Shown: piece by piece, positions 41,959 to 52,357 of the stretch
Layout of the letters: each line of letters opens with the position of its first letter
How positions within the stretch are numbered: the stretch's first letter is position 1
NCBI GenBank assembly: GCA_012735195.1
Contig: JAAYIC010000097.1
Span: 1-53,683 of the forward strand
DNA length: 53,683 bases
From: Bacillota bacterium
GTDB lineage: Bacteria; Bacillota; UBA4882; UBA10575
Reading direction: 5' to 3'
The notes under the pieces: generated by a model
What the model saw: only the letters and a program-made list of their open reading frames with translations
Databases searched by the model: none
What the model was told of the DNA's origin: nothing
Position numbers and translations under genes: made by a program

Positions 41959-43317
41959 ATGACGCAAAAGACCAACAAAGACAGAACCCATAGCCTGGGA
42001 GAGGAGAAAATCATCCGGCTTTTACTGCGCTTTTCCCTCCCGGCCACCCTGGCGATGGCCGTCAATGCCTCTTACAATATTATCGATACGATCTTTATCG
42101 GACGGCTGGGGGCCGGGGCCATCGCCGCCCTCTCCATCTGTTTTCCTGCGCAGATGCTCTTGGGCGCCGTTGCCATTGGTACGGGGATCGGCGCCGGGTC
42201 TCTGATCTCCCGTTCTTTTGGGGCGAAAGACCCAAAGAAGGCTTCGGTTGTGGCAGGACAGGTTTTTCTTTTAAGTATCATTTTTGGCCTGGCGGCAACT
42301 TTAGCCGGTCTTTTCTATCTCCGGCCTTTGCTTGTCTTATTCGGCGCCACCCCGGAGATCCTCGAAGCGGCCGTAGAGTATATGTCAGTAATCGCCAATG
42401 GCGCCTTTTTTCTTTTCCTTATTATGGTAATGAACCATGTAACGCGGGCAGAGGGCAATCCCACTTTTTCCATGACGGTTATGATCTCTTCCGCAGTCAT
42501 AAACATCATCCTGGATCCTGTTTTCATCTTCGGTCTGGAGATGGGGATCAAAGGCGCCGCGGTGGCCACGGTCATCGCGAAAATAGCGGGGGTTATCATT
42601 CATTTATTGTACTTTCTCACGGGGCGCAGTGGGTTGACTATCTCCTGGAAGTCTCTTCGCCCCAATTTCCGGATTATTTGGGATATTTATAAAGTAGGCT
42701 TGCCTTCGCTGTTAATCCAGATCTCCGGTAACCTTGCCCTAATCATCGCCAACCAGGTTCTCGGGGGTTTTGGCTATATCCCCATCGCGGTGATGGGGAT
42801 CATCCTCCGCATGCAGATGTTGGCCTTCATGCCTGTGATCGGTATCTCCCAGGGGTTGCTCCCGATTGTCGGGTACAACTTTGGCGCAAAAAAATACCGG
42901 CGGATCCGGGAGGCTTTATACAAAGGGGCCGGCGCCGGCAGCCTTTTCTCCACTTTGGTCGGGATCGCCTTTTTCTTCTTCCCCGGCTTTTTCCTGAAAA
43001 TCTTCACCTCCGACCCGGGGGTATTGGCTGTTGGTACCAAAGCCTTACGGATCATGGCATTAATCTACCCGCTCCTGGGCCCGCAAACCGTTTCCATCAC
43101 TTTCTTCCAGGCAATCGGCAAAGGCCTTCCTTCCCTTTTCCTCTCCGCACTGCGCCAGTTCATCCTTTATGTCCCCTTGCTCCTTTTCTTACCGCGTTTC
43201 TTTGGCCTCACCGGGATCTGGACCGCCACTCCCGTCGCGGATCTGCTGGCTTTTATCATCACCCTCGCCCTTGTCATCCGCGAATTCCGGGCCCATGGGA
43301 TTCCCCTTTCCCGTTAA
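41959..43317 (+). CDS. MATE-family multidrug/Na+ exporter (plus strand)
   Basis: Twelve-TM exporter of 452 aa, MATE family (NorM/DinF-like branch). It opens RLLLRFSLPATLAMAVNASYNIIDTIFIGRLGAGAIAALSICFPAQML, the family start, and has the pseudo-repeat GLPSLLIQISGNLALIIANQVLGGFGYIPIAVMGIILRMQ near residue 253, with a third MATE motif NHVTRAEGNPTFSMTVMISSAVINIILDPVFIFG near 155. It exports drugs or metabolites in exchange for H+ or Na+. Its last 44 nt overlap the 3' end of the opposite MATE gene. Confidence 0.9.
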   Translation: MTQKTNKDRTHSLGEEKIIRLLLRFSLPATLAMAVNASYNIIDTIFIGRLGAGAIAALSICFPAQMLLGAVAIGTGIGAGSLISRSFGAKDPKKASVVAGQVFLLSIIFGLAATLAGLFYLRPLLVLFGATPEILEAAVEYMSVIANGAFFLFLIMVMNHVTRAEGNPTFSMTVMISSAVINIILDPVFIFGLEMGIKGAAVATVIAKIAGVIIHLLYFLTGRSGLTISWKSLRPNFRIIWDIYKVGLPSLLIQISGNLALIIANQVLGGFGYIPIAVMGIILRMQMLAFMPVIGISQGLLPIVGYNFGAKKYRRIREALYKGAGAGSLFSTLVGIAFFFFPGFFLKIFTSDPGVLAVGTKALRIMALIYPLLGPQTVSITFFQAIGKGLPSLFLSALRQFILYVPLLLFLPRFFGLTGIWTATPVADLLAFIITLALVIREFRAHGIPLSR

Positions 43318-44692
43318 CACCCCGTCTCCTGAGGGCTTTTGACAGTTCCGGCAATTTCCTTAAGGGGTTGACACCAAAATAGAAACGGAGGAAATTGATG
43401 ATTCCCCGGGTAAGCTCATCAAACATAGTGGTAAGGTATAACCCGAGCAATCCCCATTCCAGATAAAAAATGGCGTAGGCGGAGAAACCGACAACAAAAA
43501 TTGTTCCGTAAATTTGTGAATAAAGCATCCATTTGGTATCCCCGGTGGCGCGGATGGCATGGCCCGAGACAATATTGGAAGATTGAAAAACCAGCAGGAT
43601 CCCGGAGATGCGAAGGAGTTGGCCGGCTCTCGCCAGAACCTCCGGGTCCGAGGTGAAGATCCGGATTAAAGTCCCAGGAATGAGCGCAAAAATTGCCCCC
43701 ATTAATGCACAGGTAGTGACCGAGATCTTCTGCGCATAGAGGGTAATTTTTTTGGCGTCGGCAAACCTTTCTTCACCCCAGTACTGGCCGACCATTGTTG
43801 TGGTGGCTTTGGCAAAACCCATATAAATCAAAACCGGGATCGTCTGCAAACTGGTGACCAGCGAATAAATGACGATGGCCATCCCATCAATCTGGTTTAA
43901 AAACCGGACCAAAACCAGGTTCCCTGATTGGTAAAGGAAGATCTCCACGCCGCTGGGTATGCCGCGGCGGGTAATCTCCCGGAACGGCTGCCACTCCGGT
44001 TTAAACAAAGCCTTTCGCTCAAGAGAAAAAGGTAAATTGCCCTGAAGGAAGAGGCTGGAGAAGAGAATGGCGCAACCAATCAAGTTGGCGATTAAAGTAG
44101 CCAGCGCGGCGCCCTGCAACCCCAGGGCGGGAAGACCCCAGTGCCCAAAGATCAGGAGCCAGTCCAGGAAGATATTGAGAACACTCCTTATTACCCCCAC
44201 CATCATAATCGGACGGGTGGTACCTACCCCTTCCAGGATCGAAGCAGCCGCAACCTCGATCCCGAAGAAAATCATATAAACCGCTATAATGCGGACGTAA
44301 ACCGTAGAAAACTGGAGAACATCACCGGTGGCGCCGAATAAAGAAAAAACACTTTCAGCGCCGATAAACCAGAGGAGGAAAAGACCGGTGGAGATGAGAG
44401 TAAGATAAAAAAAGGCCGACTGGCTCAACTCTTGCGCCCGCTGGTAATCCTTTCTGCCGACGTTTTGGGCGACCAAAACAGTCAAGCCGGTGGCAATAGC
44501 AAAAAAGATAAAGGTCATGGCGTTGTAGGGGATCATGACATTCCCTATGGCCGATAAGTAACGGGCATCCAGATTGCCGACAAAAGCCCGGTCGATTAAG
44601 AGCATAAGGTGATGGGTTATCCGCTGGATCATAATGGGCAAGGCAATGGAGAACATCATCCGCTTCTCTGCTGTTCTTCTCTTCTTCCACAT
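43274..44692 (-). CDS. MATE-family multidrug/Na+ exporter (minus strand)
   Basis: Exporter of 472 aa. It shares the family start RMMFSIALPIMIQRITHHLMLLIDRAFVGNLDARYLSAIGNVMIPYNAMTFIF and later LEGVGTTRPIMMVGVIRSVLNIFLDWLLIFG near residue 148. It differs from the convergent MATE protein, so this is not a recent duplication. The C-terminal tail (KALRRRGVNGKGESHGPGIRG) is encoded within the 44-nt overlap with the other gene and is not typical. A good promoter lies upstream (44740-44767). Confidence 0.88.
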   Translation of the reverse strand: MWKKRRTAEKRMMFSIALPIMIQRITHHLMLLIDRAFVGNLDARYLSAIGNVMIPYNAMTFIFFAIATGLTVLVAQNVGRKDYQRAQELSQSAFFYLTLISTGLFLLWFIGAESVFSLFGATGDVLQFSTVYVRIIAVYMIFFGIEVAAASILEGVGTTRPIMMVGVIRSVLNIFLDWLLIFGHWGLPALGLQGAALATLIANLIGCAILFSSLFLQGNLPFSLERKALFKPEWQPFREITRRGIPSGVEIFLYQSGNLVLVRFLNQIDGMAIVIYSLVTSLQTIPVLIYMGFAKATTTMVGQYWGEERFADAKKITLYAQKISVTTCALMGAIFALIPGTLIRIFTSDPEVLARAGQLLRISGILLVFQSSNIVSGHAIRATGDTKWMLYSQIYGTIFVVGFSAYAIFYLEWGLLGLYLTTMFDELTRGIINFLRFYFGVNPLRKLPELSKALRRRGVNGKGESHGPGIRG

Positions 44693-44739
44693 TCCCTGTG
44701 AAATCCTTTCCGCAAATACTATAATACTGTTTCTTTACC

Positions 44740-44767
44740 ATATTATCTTAATCTGGTAAAAAGTCAA
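44740..44767 (-). promoter_or_regulatory. promoter of the minus-strand MATE gene
   Basis: TTGACT (44767-44762) and TAATAT (44745-44740) with a 16-bp spacer, about 50 nt before the gene. Confidence 0.6.
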
Positions 44768-44775
44768 GAGAAAAA

Positions 44776-45477
44776 TCAACGGTTCCATCCTTCCCAATCG
44801 GACCTTTTATCCACATACAGCTTGCCTGTGGTATCCAGTTGTGCCACCATCACTTCGGAAAGGTCATTAATCCCCAGGTTACGAAGTTGTTCCCATAGCC
44901 AGTCCTCGTCCAGTTTCAGCTCGGAGAGCCGGTGCCGGGCGATATTGCCGTCCACCACCAGGATCTGTGGCATCCCCTCATATTGGGTATCCAGTTTCAA
45001 GTCTGCAGGAGTCACCGGCCGGTATTGGGATTTGACCAAAACGCTCAACTGGCCATTGGTCTCAAGTACCGCCTCCTCCACCTGGGATATGTCGAAAATC
45101 CCCCTATTCCGCAATTGGGTCATTAGTTCCTCCAGATCATAATTGGCCCTGGCCATTGCCTCCTCCATCAGCTTCCCGTTTTTTATGATCACACTGGGCT
45201 CCCCTTCAATAATTTTACTCGCATAAAGACTTTTCAGAGTAAGGCGGTCGATGGCCATGGCCAGCCCGGCCCAGACCAAAATGCTGGTCACACCGGCAAT
45301 AACCGGCGTCTCCGTATTGGTTGCCAGTGTGGATGCGGTGGAGCCGATGGTAATACCAACGGCATAATCGAAGAAATTCAACTGTGAAAGCTGGGTTTTC
45401 CCCATTAAGCGGGTCATAATTAAGAGAAGAAAAAAGGCGATGGTCGCCCTGATGAACACGGCAATTATCTCCGGCAC
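44776..45477 (-). CDS. DUF421/YetF-type membrane protein
   Basis: Membrane protein of 233 aa in the YetF/DUF421 family found in Bacilli and Clostridia. Three hydrophobic helices (residues about 5-25, 38-55 and 60-80) precede a cytosolic alpha/beta region with the family marks LMTRLMGKTQLSQLNFFDYAVGITIGSTASTLATN, a KIIEGEPSVIIKNGKLMEEAMARANYDLEELMTQLRNRGIFDISQVEEAVLETNGQLSVL block near 90-148, and a C-terminal DLSEVMVAQLDTTGKLYVDKR. YetF-type proteins support spore or membrane functions whose mechanism is unknown. It stands alone. Confidence 0.87.
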   Translation of the reverse strand: MPEIIAVFIRATIAFFLLLIMTRLMGKTQLSQLNFFDYAVGITIGSTASTLATNTETPVIAGVTSILVWAGLAMAIDRLTLKSLYASKIIEGEPSVIIKNGKLMEEAMARANYDLEELMTQLRNRGIFDISQVEEAVLETNGQLSVLVKSQYRPVTPADLKLDTQYEGMPQILVVDGNIARHRLSELKLDEDWLWEQLRNLGINDLSEVMVAQLDTTGKLYVDKRSDWEGWNR

Positions 45478-45736
45478 CGGTCAATATCCCCTTCACCACA
45501 GTTTACTCTGATCTTGCCCGCGGAAAACTCTTTTATGCCGATCCCTGTCTATAAATCTTAAGTCAGGAAAATTTTCTCTCTTTCGTCATATTAATTAATT
45601 AGTACAACTTATACGATCTATTCTTCAGTAGCGTACTGCACCTTCAAACAAGGTTGTCAGTACGGCTAATTTCATAGCGGAAATGGGGTGATCGGCGGAA
45701 AAATGCAGCGTTAAATACATCTTCCCATTGCAAAGA

Positions 45737-45754
45737 TTTAAGGAAATCCTTAAA
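45737..45754. promoter_or_regulatory. TTTAAGGA-AA-TCCTTAAA palindrome before the ChvE-type gene
   Basis: A perfect 8-bp inverted repeat with 2-nt centre, directly upstream of the GAAAGGAG ribosome site and 18 nt before the start. It could be an operator or hide the ribosome site in the mRNA. The 45478-45736 gap shows no other clear element. Confidence 0.5.
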
Positions 45755-45771
45755 CGAAAGGAGTAGAAAGA

Positions 45772-46851
45772 ATGAAAAGACTCATTTCTTTACTGCTGGT
45801 CCTTGCTTTGGCCGGTAGTTTTGCCGGCTGCGGCAAAAAGGCCGATGAAAAGGCCGATGAGAACCTGATTGGGGTGGCCATGCCCACGCAATCATTGCAA
45901 CGCTGGAACCAGGATGGCGCCAACATGAAGATGATGCTGGAAGAGAAGGGTTACAAGGTGGACCTGCAATACGCCAATAATGACGTGAACACCCAGATTC
46001 AGCAGTTGGAGAATATGATTACAAAAAAATGTAAAATCCTCGTCATTGCTTCCATTGACGGCTCAGCCCTGACCGAGGTCCTACGCAAGGCTGCGGAGAA
46101 TGATATTAAAGTAATTGCTTATGACCGCCTCCTTATGAACTCGGAACATGTGGACTATTACGCAACCTTTGACAATTTTAAGGTTGGGGTCATCCAAGGC
46201 CAATATATCGAAGAAAAGCTTGGCCTGAAGGAGAATCCGGGGCCATTCAACATCGAATTGTTTGCCGGGTCCCCCGATGATAATAACGCCCTCTTCTTCA
46301 ATGGTGGCGCCATGAGTATTCTCCAGCCGTATATTGATGAAGGGAAACTGGTGGTCCCCAGCGGGCAAACGGAGTTTTCGATCATCGCGATCCACGCCTG
46401 GAATTCCGCTACTGCACAGGCGCGGATGGATAACCTCATTACCGCCCATTATGCCGACGGCAAAAAACTGGATGCGGTTTTATCCCCCAACGACAGCCTG
46501 GCGATTGGGATCATAACCTCGCTGACGAACGCCGGTTACGGGACTCCGGAGAAACCCTATCCAATCATCACCGGCCAGGATTGTGATAAAGCCAATGTCA
46601 AAGCCATGATCAAAGGCCAGCAGTCGATGTCGATTTTTAAGGATACAAGGACCCTTGCGGCCAAGGTTGTGGAGATGGTAGAGGCGATCATGAAAGGTGA
46701 AGAAGCGCCGGTTAATGATACGGAAACTTATTATAACGGCGTCAAGCTCGTCCCGTCCTACCTCTGCGAGCCGGTTTATGCGGATATAAACAACTACAAA
46801 GAACTCTTAATTGACAGCGGGTATTATACAGAAGAAGATCTCCAGATCTGA
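45772..46851 (+). CDS. sugar ABC transporter substrate-binding lipoprotein (ChvE type)
   Basis: Periplasmic-binding-fold protein of 359 aa with a lipoprotein signal (MKRLISLLLVLALAGSFAGC; Cys20 the lipidation site). The mature part opens DENLIGVAMPTQSLQRWNQDGANMKMMLEEKGYKVDLQYANND, with QIQQLENMITKKCKILVIASIDGSALTEVL, IKVIAYDRLLMNSEHVDYYATFDNFKVG and GQDCDKANVKAMIKGQQSMSIFKDTRTLAAKVVEMVEAIMKG. This pattern fits the multiple-sugar-binding ChvE family, which takes arabinose, galactose, glucose or xylose. It heads the operon with a GguA-type ATPase and GguB-type permease. Strong RBS (AAAGGAG). Confidence 0.88.
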   Translation: MKRLISLLLVLALAGSFAGCGKKADEKADENLIGVAMPTQSLQRWNQDGANMKMMLEEKGYKVDLQYANNDVNTQIQQLENMITKKCKILVIASIDGSALTEVLRKAAENDIKVIAYDRLLMNSEHVDYYATFDNFKVGVIQGQYIEEKLGLKENPGPFNIELFAGSPDDNNALFFNGGAMSILQPYIDEGKLVVPSGQTEFSIIAIHAWNSATAQARMDNLITAHYADGKKLDAVLSPNDSLAIGIITSLTNAGYGTPEKPYPIITGQDCDKANVKAMIKGQQSMSIFKDTRTLAAKVVEMVEAIMKGEEAPVNDTETYYNGVKLVPSYLCEPVYADINNYKELLIDSGYYTEEDLQI

Positions 46852-47011
46852 ACTTACTGTCAGTTAATTCCCCACTCTTTAGTACCAGGCAATATAACCG
46901 GCAAGATAAGAAGTAATACTGATACATGCCTGCAAAATCAATAGACATTTTATAGTATACCCGGTAGTATACATGCATTTTGCTGTGCTGCTGATAACAG
47001 GGGAAAAGTGT

Positions 47012-47066
47012 GCTTCCGGGCGGATTTCCTTAACACGGTTGCCAAAGGATGATATTGCCCGGAAGC
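47012..47066 (+). promoter_or_regulatory. long stem-loop between binding protein and ATPase
   Basis: GCTTCCGGGC (47012-47021) and GCCCGGAAGC (47057-47066) pair perfectly with a 35-nt loop that contains an inner CCTT/AAGG match. It lies in the 253-bp gap before the ATPase, which also holds two copies of TAGTATAC (about 46954-46973). It may stabilise the binding-protein mRNA or adjust the ratio of subunits. Confidence 0.45.
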
Positions 47067-47104
47067 GCCCTATAATTTTATCTATTACCAAAGGACGGGA
47101 TAGG

Positions 47105-48646
47105 ATGGTTATTCTTGAAATGAGAAATATCTCGAAATATTTCGGCACGGTCAAAGCCCTGGACAATGTCAGCCTTAAGGTGGCCGCCGGCGAAATCCAT
47201 GCCCTTGTCGGCGAGAATGGGGCGGGCAAATCCACGCTCATGAATATCCTCAGCGGCGTTTATCCCTACGGTACATACAGCGGCGAGATTGTCTTCCAAG
47301 GCGAAAAATGCGCCTTCAGGGGTATCCGTGAGAGTGAAAAGAAGGGGATCGCCATTATTCACCAGGATCTTGCCCTCATCCCCTACCTTTCCATCGCGGA
47401 AAATATTTATCTCGGGAATGAAAGGGCAAAATGGGGCGTGATTAATTGGGAGAAGACCCGTCAAGATGCGGCTGTCCTCCTGAAAAAAGTGGGCTTAAGA
47501 GAAAACCCCGACGTGTTCATTAAGGATCTGGGCGTCGGCAAACAGCAACTGGTGGAAATTGCAAAAGCCTTGGCAAAAAACGCTAAACTCCTTATTCTCG
47601 ATGAACCCACAGCCGCGCTCAATGAAGAGGACTCCGATAATCTTCTCCAGTTATTGCTGGAGTTAAAAAAATCCGGTATTACTGCGATTTTAATCTCCCA
47701 CAAATTAAATGAAGTGATCCGGGTGGCCGATGCCATTACCATTCTCCGGGACGGAGCCACCATCGAAACCATCAACGTAAGCGAAGGCCGGGTCAATGAG
47801 GACCGGATCATCAGAGGAATGGTCGGCCGGGAATTGACGGACCGGTTTCCAAAACGCCGGCCGAAAATCGGCGGGGTGTACCTGGAGATAAAAAACTGGA
47901 CCGTCTTTGACCCAAAAATTGAAGGGAGAAAAATCATTAAGGACGTCAGTATTCGCGTCCACCGGGGGGAGATTGTCGGGATCTCGGGGTTGATGGGAGC
48001 CGGGCGTACCGAATTTGCCATGAGCGTCTTCGGAAAGGCCTACGGCCGGCAGATCAGTGGTGAGATTCGCAAAGACGGTGAAAAAATTATGATTAATACC
48101 ATTAAAAAGGCTATCCAGAACGGTTTGGCCTATGTCACCGAAGACCGGAAAAATGCCGGGTTAATCCTGATCGGAGATCTCCGGCAAAATATATCCTTAT
48201 CCAGTCTCGATAAAATCAGTAAGAGATGGATAATCAATGATGAGAAAGAAACCCGCGTGGCTACGGATTACCGGGAAAAGTTGAAGATTCGGTCGTCAAG
48301 CATCTATCAGAAAGTACAAAACCTTTCCGGCGGCAACCAACAAAAGGTGATGCTGGCCAAATGGATCTTTGCCGCACCGGATATTTTAATCCTGGATGAA
48401 CCCACCCGTGGCATTGATGTGGGGGCAAAATACGAGATCTATACTATCATCAATCAACTGGCTGAAGAGGGGAAAGCAATTATTTTTATCTCTTCCGAGC
48501 TCCCCGAGGTCCTTGGCATTTGCGACCGGATCTATGTTATGAACGAGGGGCGGATCGTCGGTGAACTCAATAGGGAAGAGGCCTCTCAGGAAAGGATAAT
48601 GCGCTGCATTATGCAGAGTATGCAGAGGAATAGGGGGCGTTTATGA
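47105..48646 (+). CDS. sugar ABC transporter ATP-binding protein (GguA type)
   Basis: ATPase of 513 aa with two ABC domains, CUT2 class. The frame extends to 46973, but the ATG at 47105 with AAAGGA upstream gives [25 protein letters not shown], the standard start. Domain 1 has Walker [17 protein letters not shown] and Walker [16 protein letters not shown]. Domain 2 has degenerate [16 protein letters not shown], signature [14 protein letters not shown] and [20 protein letters not shown]. The [14 protein letters not shown] insertion in domain 1 is typical of GguA/MglA/XylG ATPases. Its 3' end overlaps the permease start (ATGA). Confidence 0.9.
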   Translation: MVILEMRNISKYFGTVKALDNVSLKVAAGEIHALVGENGAGKSTLMNILSGVYPYGTYSGEIVFQGEKCAFRGIRESEKKGIAIIHQDLALIPYLSIAENIYLGNERAKWGVINWEKTRQDAAVLLKKVGLRENPDVFIKDLGVGKQQLVEIAKALAKNAKLLILDEPTAALNEEDSDNLLQLLLELKKSGITAILISHKLNEVIRVADAITILRDGATIETINVSEGRVNEDRIIRGMVGRELTDRFPKRRPKIGGVYLEIKNWTVFDPKIEGRKIIKDVSIRVHRGEIVGISGLMGAGRTEFAMSVFGKAYGRQISGEIRKDGEKIMINTIKKAIQNGLAYVTEDRKNAGLILIGDLRQNISLSSLDKISKRWIINDEKETRVATDYREKLKIRSSSIYQKVQNLSGGNQQKVMLAKWIFAAPDILILDEPTRGIDVGAKYEIYTIINQLAEEGKAIIFISSELPEVLGICDRIYVMNEGRIVGELNREEASQERIMRCIMQSMQRNRGRL

Positions 48647-49860
48647 TGGAGACTGTAAAGGTAAAATCCGTGGAAATCACAACAACCGCGCGCGTGAGCG
48701 CGAGTTATGCTTTGAAGGCCAATATCCGCCAATATGCTATGTTAATCGCTTTAGTGTTTATTATGATCTTTTTTCAGATCGCAACCGGCGGTATTCTCCT
48801 TGTACCGATGAATGTAACCAACCTGATCCTGCAAAACAGCTATGTACTTATCCTTGCCATTGGCATGACCCTTTGTATCCTGACCGGCGGCAATATCGAT
48901 CTTTCCGTTGGTTCAGTGGCCGCTTTTATCGCCGCGATCATGGGCACCCTGATCATTGAAGAAAAAATGGATGTCACAGCCGCCATCATTATCGGCCTGT
49001 TAATGGGTGTGATCATCGGTATCTGGCAAGGTTTTTGGATCGCCTATGTGCGCATCCCCGCGTTCATCGTCACCCTGGCCGGAATGCTTTTATTCCGCGG
49101 CCTGACCAATACCATCCTCAAAGGGCTGACGTTATCGCCGTTTCCCCGGTCTTTCCAACGCATCAGTTCGGGGTATCTCCCGGATCTCTTTCCTGTCATT
49201 GACGGCTTCAACCTGACACCCATCGTTTTTTCGGCTATCTTCTCCATACTCCTTATTATTACCCAGCTAAGAAAACGCCGGGCTAAAATCAGAAGCAACA
49301 CCGGGGTTATCCCGGCCTTCCTCTTCATCGGCCAGCTTCTTCTCATTATCGCTGCGGTCAACCTTTTTGCCTACGCCTTGGCTACGTACAAAGGTATCCC
49401 CATTGTCTTGGTGATTCTGGCGGCGCTCATCTCCGGTTATCACTTTTTCACCACTAAAACCGTACCAGGGCGTTATATCTATGCCATGGGCGGAAATGAA
49501 AGGGCCGCCCGGCTCTCGGGGATCGACACCAACCGGGTACTTTTCTTCGTCTATCTGAATATGGCGGTTTTATCAGCGGTGGCGGGGATCGTTTTTGCCG
49601 CCCGGACCGATTCGGCCTTTCCTCTTCTGGGTAACGGTTTTGAACTGGACGCCATCGCTGCCTGTTTCATCGGCGGCGCCTCCGCCACCGGCGGGATCGG
49701 CACGGTGATCGGGGCGATTGTCGGCGCCCTAGTGATGGGCGTACTCAACAACGGCATGTCCATCATGGGCATCGGCAGCGACTGGCAGATGACGATTAAG
49801 GGCTTTGTCCTCCTGATGGCAGTGGCTTTCGATGTCTTATCGAAAAACCGGGCAAAATAG
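48643..49860 (+). CDS. sugar ABC transporter permease (GguB/XylH type)
   Basis: Permease of 405 aa with about ten membrane segments. The N-terminus (48 residues) is polar, then [17 protein letters not shown] begins the first helix. Family motifs are [20 protein letters not shown] near residue 85, [20 protein letters not shown] near 134, [19 protein letters not shown] near 284, and [34 protein letters not shown] near 340. The length, longer than RbsC-type permeases (about 320 aa), fits the GguB/XylH class. The 5' end contains a CGCGCGCGTGAGCGCG stretch in the coding sequence. Confidence 0.9.
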   Translation: MMETVKVKSVEITTTARVSASYALKANIRQYAMLIALVFIMIFFQIATGGILLVPMNVTNLILQNSYVLILAIGMTLCILTGGNIDLSVGSVAAFIAAIMGTLIIEEKMDVTAAIIIGLLMGVIIGIWQGFWIAYVRIPAFIVTLAGMLLFRGLTNTILKGLTLSPFPRSFQRISSGYLPDLFPVIDGFNLTPIVFSAIFSILLIITQLRKRRAKIRSNTGVIPAFLFIGQLLLIIAAVNLFAYALATYKGIPIVLVILAALISGYHFFTTKTVPGRYIYAMGGNERAARLSGIDTNRVLFFVYLNMAVLSAVAGIVFAARTDSAFPLLGNGFELDAIAACFIGGASATGGIGTVIGAIVGALVMGVLNNGMSIMGIGSDWQMTIKGFVLLMAVAFDVLSKNRAK

Positions 49861-49929
49861 GGGGGAGGAGTCTCTGCTCCCTGTGGGAGCGCTTCTGAGG
49901 TAAACGGGGAAGTTATGAAAAACGGGATA

Positions 49930-50460
49930 TTATGGCCGGTTGGTCAGAGGCGGCGTCTTTTTTAACTGTTTAAACAGTTCCACGGCATAAGTGCAGAACG
50001 CCAGAACCGAGACGGCCAGACCGGCAAGGACCACGTAAAATCCGTACTTCGGGGAGAACAAATAAAGAAAAAAGCCGGTGAAAAATAGGGTCGTACCTGC
50101 TTTGCCCCATAGATTACTGGGTAAGGTCATCCGTTGCCGCCGGAAGAAAAGCAGGCCGCCAAAAAGCTGAAGCGTCTCTTTAACCAGGTAAACCAAGCCC
50201 ACCCAAAGAGGCAGGTTATAACGGTAAATCAAACCGGCCAAGGAAAACCCGAGGACAAGTTTGTCGGCAACCGGATCCAGTATTTTCCCAAGTTCGGTAA
50301 TTTCCCCGCGCTTTCTGGCCACCCACCCGTCCAGGAGATCGGTAAGACCGGTCACCAACCAGAGCAGGAGGATGAACCTGCGCCGGGAAAAGGCAAAGGC
50401 CCAAAAGATCAATGGTGACAAGAGTAATCGTAAAATGGACAAACCATTGGCGATGGTCAT
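49930..50460 (-). CDS. pgsA: CDP-diacylglycerol-glycerol-3-phosphate 3-phosphatidyltransferase-type enzyme
   Basis: CDP-alcohol phosphatidyltransferase of about 176 aa from ATG 50460 (GGAG 8 nt upstream; a longer reading to 50517 is less likely). The catalytic motif D-x2-D-G-x2-A-R-x8-G-x3-D-x3-D is complete: DLLDGWVARKRGEITELGKILDPVADK near residues 41-67. About five membrane helices follow the usual pattern. PgsA makes phosphatidylglycerol phosphate, but cardiolipin synthase-like and other CDP-alcohol enzymes share the motif, so the head group is inferred from length and the N-terminus (MTIANGLSILRLLLSP). Confidence 0.85.
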   Translation of the reverse strand: MTIANGLSILRLLLSPLIFWAFAFSRRRFILLLWLVTGLTDLLDGWVARKRGEITELGKILDPVADKLVLGFSLAGLIYRYNLPLWVGLVYLVKETLQLFGGLLFFRRQRMTLPSNLWGKAGTTLFFTGFFLYLFSPKYGFYVVLAGLAVSVLAFCTYAVELFKQLKKTPPLTNRP

Positions 50461-50497
50461 CTTCTTCACTCCGCTTCGCCATTTTCCTGTTGCTTCA

Positions 50498-50699
50498 TCG
50501 CGTATTGATTCGCGCATCCGTTATTGCGTATACGCTATTGCGCTCGCGTTTCCGCGCGTGTGTTATTACGTTTGCATTATGCGCGCCGGCGCGCCTCAGG
50601 TGTAAAAGTACAAATGCTAGCCTACGTGCCGATGCGCGTGTGCTTTAGCACACGTTTTCGCATATTGCAACGCTTTTACGCATGCACTATAGCGCATAC
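50498..50699. repeat. alternating purine-pyrimidine tract with related imperfect repeats
   Basis: The spacer between pgsA and guaB is rich in CG/GC, TA and CA/TG steps. It has a perfect 14-bp palindrome GCGCGCCGGCGCGC near 50581-50594, GCGTATACGC near 50526-50535, and a 23-nt unit at 50624-50646 that recurs at 50712-50734 with 20 of 23 bases equal. The first unit folds as CGTGTGC-TTTA-GCACACG. It may form Z-DNA or cruciforms. Confidence 0.6.
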
Positions 50700-50754
50700 A
50701 CAAAAACGCCCACGTGCTGATGCACGTATGCTTTCACATACATGCATCAGCACG
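50700..50754 (-). terminator. intrinsic terminator of guaB
   Basis: An 18-bp stem with one mismatch (CGTGCTGATGCA at 50713-50724 with TGCATCAGCACG at 50743-50754, plus GTATG/CATAC inside) starts 1 nt after the guaB stop and is followed on the minus strand by GTTTTTG. Confidence 0.8.
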
Positions 50755-50755
50755 C

Positions 50756-52222
<1,467 letters not shown>

Positions 52223-52239
52223 TTATAAATATTTATAAT

Positions 52240-52268
52240 ATTCTACCATAATAAAGTTTTTTTGCAAA
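52240..52268 (-). promoter_or_regulatory. probable guaB promoter
   Basis: TTTGCA (52268-52263) and TAGAAT (52245-52240) with a 17-bp spacer on the minus strand, about 30 nt before the guaB start. No purine riboswitch-like structure is visible in the short leader. Confidence 0.5.
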
Positions 52269-52291
52269 GGTCGTTTTTCTTGGTCCTTGTG

Positions 52292-52335
52292 AAAAAAAGA
52301 CCGTCCAATACCTGCAAAATGCGGACGACGGTCCT
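52292..52335 (-). terminator. intrinsic terminator of the chemoreceptor gene
   Basis: GACCGTCGTCC and GGACGGTC on the minus strand pair around a loop of about 16 nt and are followed by TTTTTTT. It lies about 25 nt past the stop. Confidence 0.75.
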
Positions 52336-52357
52336 CTTCCCTACTTGGTTTTACCTG

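Noticed and set aside
46973-47104. 44-codon N-terminal extension of the GguA-type ATPase
   Set aside because: The family N-terminus begins at 47105 with a ribosome site; the extension would span the stem-loop and has no homology I recognise.
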